From an uncultured Chryseolinea sp. (GTDB lineage: Bacteria > Bacteroidota > Bacteroidia > Cytophagales > Cyclobacteriaceae), in the NCBI GenBank assembly GCA_946478915.1, contig CAMLER010000297.1, forward strand, positions 1-6,510: DNA of 6,510 nt. The letters run 5' to 3'. The notes beneath the pieces are model-generated. The model did no database searches. It was not told where the DNA came from and saw only the letters and a program-made list of their open reading frames with translations. Both the position numbers and the translations under genes were made by a program. Positions within the stretch are counted from its first letter, which is position 1. Each line of letters opens with the position of its first letter. This document shows, piece after piece, positions 5,447 to 6,510 of this stretch.

Positions 5447-5833
5447 CTATCGCTTGCTAAACTGGAATCTTCTTCTTGCTTTTCTGCGCCCTGGTTTCTT
5501 ACGCTCGACCATGCGGGAATCGCGTGTCATAAATCCTTCCTTTCTTAATGTAGGCTTGTTTTCTGCACTGATCTCAACCAATGCCCTGGCAATACCGAGG
5601 CGCACTGCCTCTGCCTGACCAGTTACTCCACCACCTTCGACATTAACAGTAACATCATAGCTGCCCTCTAGTTTGAGAGCTGCCAAAGCTTGTTTAGCTA
5701 AAGTTTGATGTATCTCCGAAATAAAATAATCCTTTAAATCACGGTCATTTACGATGATATCCCCCTTGCCTGGTTTGATGTATACCCGGGCAATAGATGT
5801 TTTCCGTCTTCCAATGGTGTTAGTTATCTGCAT
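5447..5833 (-). CDS. rpsI: 30S ribosomal protein S9
   Basis: S9 binds the head of the 30S subunit, and its C-terminal tail reaches the P-site tRNA. The 128-residue protein contains GRRKTSIARV (8-17), GGGVTGQAEAVRLGIARAL (67-85), TRDSRMVERKKPGRRKARR (103-121) and the conserved ending FQFSKR, in which the last lysine and arginine contact the tRNA anticodon stem. The length is normal. Its ATG is one base after the rplM stop (TGATATG), so the two are almost certainly translationally coupled, matching the conserved rplM-rpsI pair. Confidence 0.99.
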   Translation of the reverse strand: MQITNTIGRRKTSIARVYIKPGKGDIIVNDRDLKDYFISEIHQTLAKQALAALKLEGSYDVTVNVEGGGVTGQAEAVRLGIARALVEISAENKPTLRKEGFMTRDSRMVERKKPGRRKARRRFQFSKR

Positions 5834-5834
5834 A

Positions 5835-6278
5835 TCAGAATTTTAATTCTTTTGGTTGTTGTGCGGTATGGGGATGTTCAGTTCCGGCGTAAACATGGAG
5901 ACTTCTATAAATCTCACTTCCCAGCCTGTTTTTCGGAAGCATTCCGCGAACAGCATGCTCGATGAGCCGCTCAGGGTGTTTGGAACGGATCAAATTGGGG
6001 GTATGCTCACGCTGACCACCTGGATAACCGGAGTGAGTGAAAATAACCCGATCAGACCATTTTTTGCCCGTCATTCTTACTTTTTCTGCATTAATGACAA
6101 TAACGTTGTCACCACAATCCACATGAGGACTGTAGCTGGTTTTATGCTTGCCGCGAAGAATATGCGCTACCTGACTCGCTACGCGACCCAAAACTTGTGA
6201 ATTTGCGTCTACGACAAACCAATTCTTCTCTACTGTGGCCTTCGTTGCGTAGCTTGTTTTAAAGCTATTATGATCCAT
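5835..6278 (-). CDS. rplM: 50S ribosomal protein L13
   Basis: L13 is an early assembly protein of the 50S subunit that binds 23S rRNA. The 147-residue protein has WFVVDANSQVLGRVAS (20-35), GDNVIVINAEKVRMTGKKW (56-74), HSGYPGG (82-88), AVRGMLPKNRLG (109-120) and YAGTEHPHTAQQP (130-142), all characteristic; the length is typical. It is the first gene of the operon, with rpsI one base downstream. A promoter matching the Bacteroidota consensus lies about 40 bases upstream of the ATG, and the short leader can form a small hairpin. Confidence 0.99.
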   Translation of the reverse strand: MDHNSFKTSYATKATVEKNWFVVDANSQVLGRVASQVAHILRGKHKTSYSPHVDCGDNVIVINAEKVRMTGKKWSDRVIFTHSGYPGGQREHTPNLIRSKHPERLIEHAVRGMLPKNRLGSEIYRSLHVYAGTEHPHTAQQPKELKF

Positions 6279-6300
6279 TTTTTAACGATTAAATACACTA

Positions 6301-6315
6301 CCCCCCTAAAAAGGG
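6301..6315 (-). promoter_or_regulatory. Small hairpin at the 5' end of the rplM leader
   Basis: In minus-strand RNA, CCCT-TTTT-AGGG (6315-6304) makes a 4-bp stem, with extra G residues that allow register shifts. It falls at or just after the predicted transcription start. It could be a target for autogenous control by L13, as known for other r-protein operons, or simply a 5' stabilising stem. The stem is too short to be sure. Confidence 0.3.
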
Positions 6316-6318
6316 ACA

Positions 6319-6349
6319 CAAAGGTAATTTGCTGTTCCGGGAAATGCAA
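6319..6349 (-). promoter_or_regulatory. Promoter of the rplM-rpsI-rpsB-tsf operon
   Basis: On the minus strand, TTG (6349-6347), a 20-base spacer and TACCTTTG (6326-6319) fit the Bacteroidota sigma consensus TTG-N19-21-TAnnTTTG. The predicted start is near 6312, leaving a leader of about 34 bases. A near-palindrome (6343-6357) covers the -33 box. Confidence 0.75.
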
Positions 6350-6357
6350 GCTGCATT
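6343..6357. promoter_or_regulatory. Near-palindrome over the rplM -33 box
   Basis: AATGCA-AGC-TGCATT is a perfect 6-bp inverted repeat with a 3-base centre that contains the TTG of the rplM promoter. Its position would suit an operator. No regulator is known for it here, and a chance occurrence is possible. Confidence 0.3.
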
Positions 6358-6422
6358 CACAATTTTGTCGCTTCTTCGCTTGCCAATAAAGGATAAGTAC
6401 CACTTTGTTAAATCAGAAAAAA

Positions 6423-6457
6423 GGAATAGGGAATAAGGTATAAGGTATAAGGACTAA
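6423..6457. repeat. Five-copy 7-bp tandem repeat (GGTATAA type)
   Basis: Five consecutive heptamers read GGAATAG, GGAATAA, GGTATAA, GGTATAA and GGACTAA. Single GGAAATAA and GGAATAA-like pieces recur near the window end (6495-6510), so the array may continue beyond it. It lies upstream of the rplM promoter in sequence without genes. Confidence 0.75.
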
Positions 6458-6510
6458 TCCTAGTTCATGTTTTTGCGGTGTTTGAATGAGCGGGAAATAA
6501 AAAGGAATAA

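Noticed and set aside
6487..6510. ATG-started frame near the right end
   Set aside because: It stops after four codons; no coding signal is visible at the window edge.

Overview
The window looks like a core chromosomal segment of a member of the Bacteroidota, most likely a Cytophagales-type organism. The reasons are promoters of the TTTG/TTG-N19-20-TAnnTTTG type, weak or absent Shine-Dalgarno sequences at most genes, a cytidylate kinase with a GYSxCGKS P-loop, a DUF2807 (GIN-domain) lipoprotein, and the compact gene order rplM-rpsI-rpsB-tsf. The lineage is inferred from these traits and not from a database match.

Layout. The right part (3714-6278, minus strand) is a ribosomal operon reading leftward: L13, S9, S2 and elongation factor Ts. 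It has a good promoter at 6319-6349, a terminator-like hairpin between rpsB and tsf, and a strong intrinsic terminator after tsf (3656-3691). Next, still on the minus strand, come an NAD(P)-dependent aldehyde dehydrogenase of the short succinate-semialdehyde dehydrogenase type (2271-3629) and a DUF2807 lipoprotein made of seven GAS-containing rungs (1492-2202), which has a possible ECF-sigma promoter. A plus-strand gene for a 95-residue charged helical protein (1067-1354) converges on the DUF2807 gene. The 137 bases between their stop codons are almost filled by a 129-bp element with two 30-bp inverted arms that differ at one position. On the far left, a minus-strand unit contains a tiny lipoprotein of 46 residues with a GTG start (701-841), whose stop codon overlaps the start codon of cmk (12-701). 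It has its own TTTG-N19-TATTTTTG promoter.

Genes working together. rplM, rpsI, rpsB and tsf supply translation. cmk supplies CDP/dCDP and appears translationally coupled to the small His/Lys-rich lipoprotein. The dehydrogenase and the DUF2807 protein share a strand but probably not one job.

Intergenic DNA. The divergent region 842-1066 holds both outward promoters and a degenerate inverted repeat of the CACGAAAACACAAAG type. Region 6279-6510 holds the rplM promoter, a near-palindrome over its -33 box and a five-copy 7-bp tandem repeat; I see no gene there. No tRNA, rRNA, CRISPR array, transposase or phage gene is visible. The least explained items are the small lipoprotein coupled to cmk and the long inverted repeat between the convergent genes. 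The rest is ordinary housekeeping sequence.
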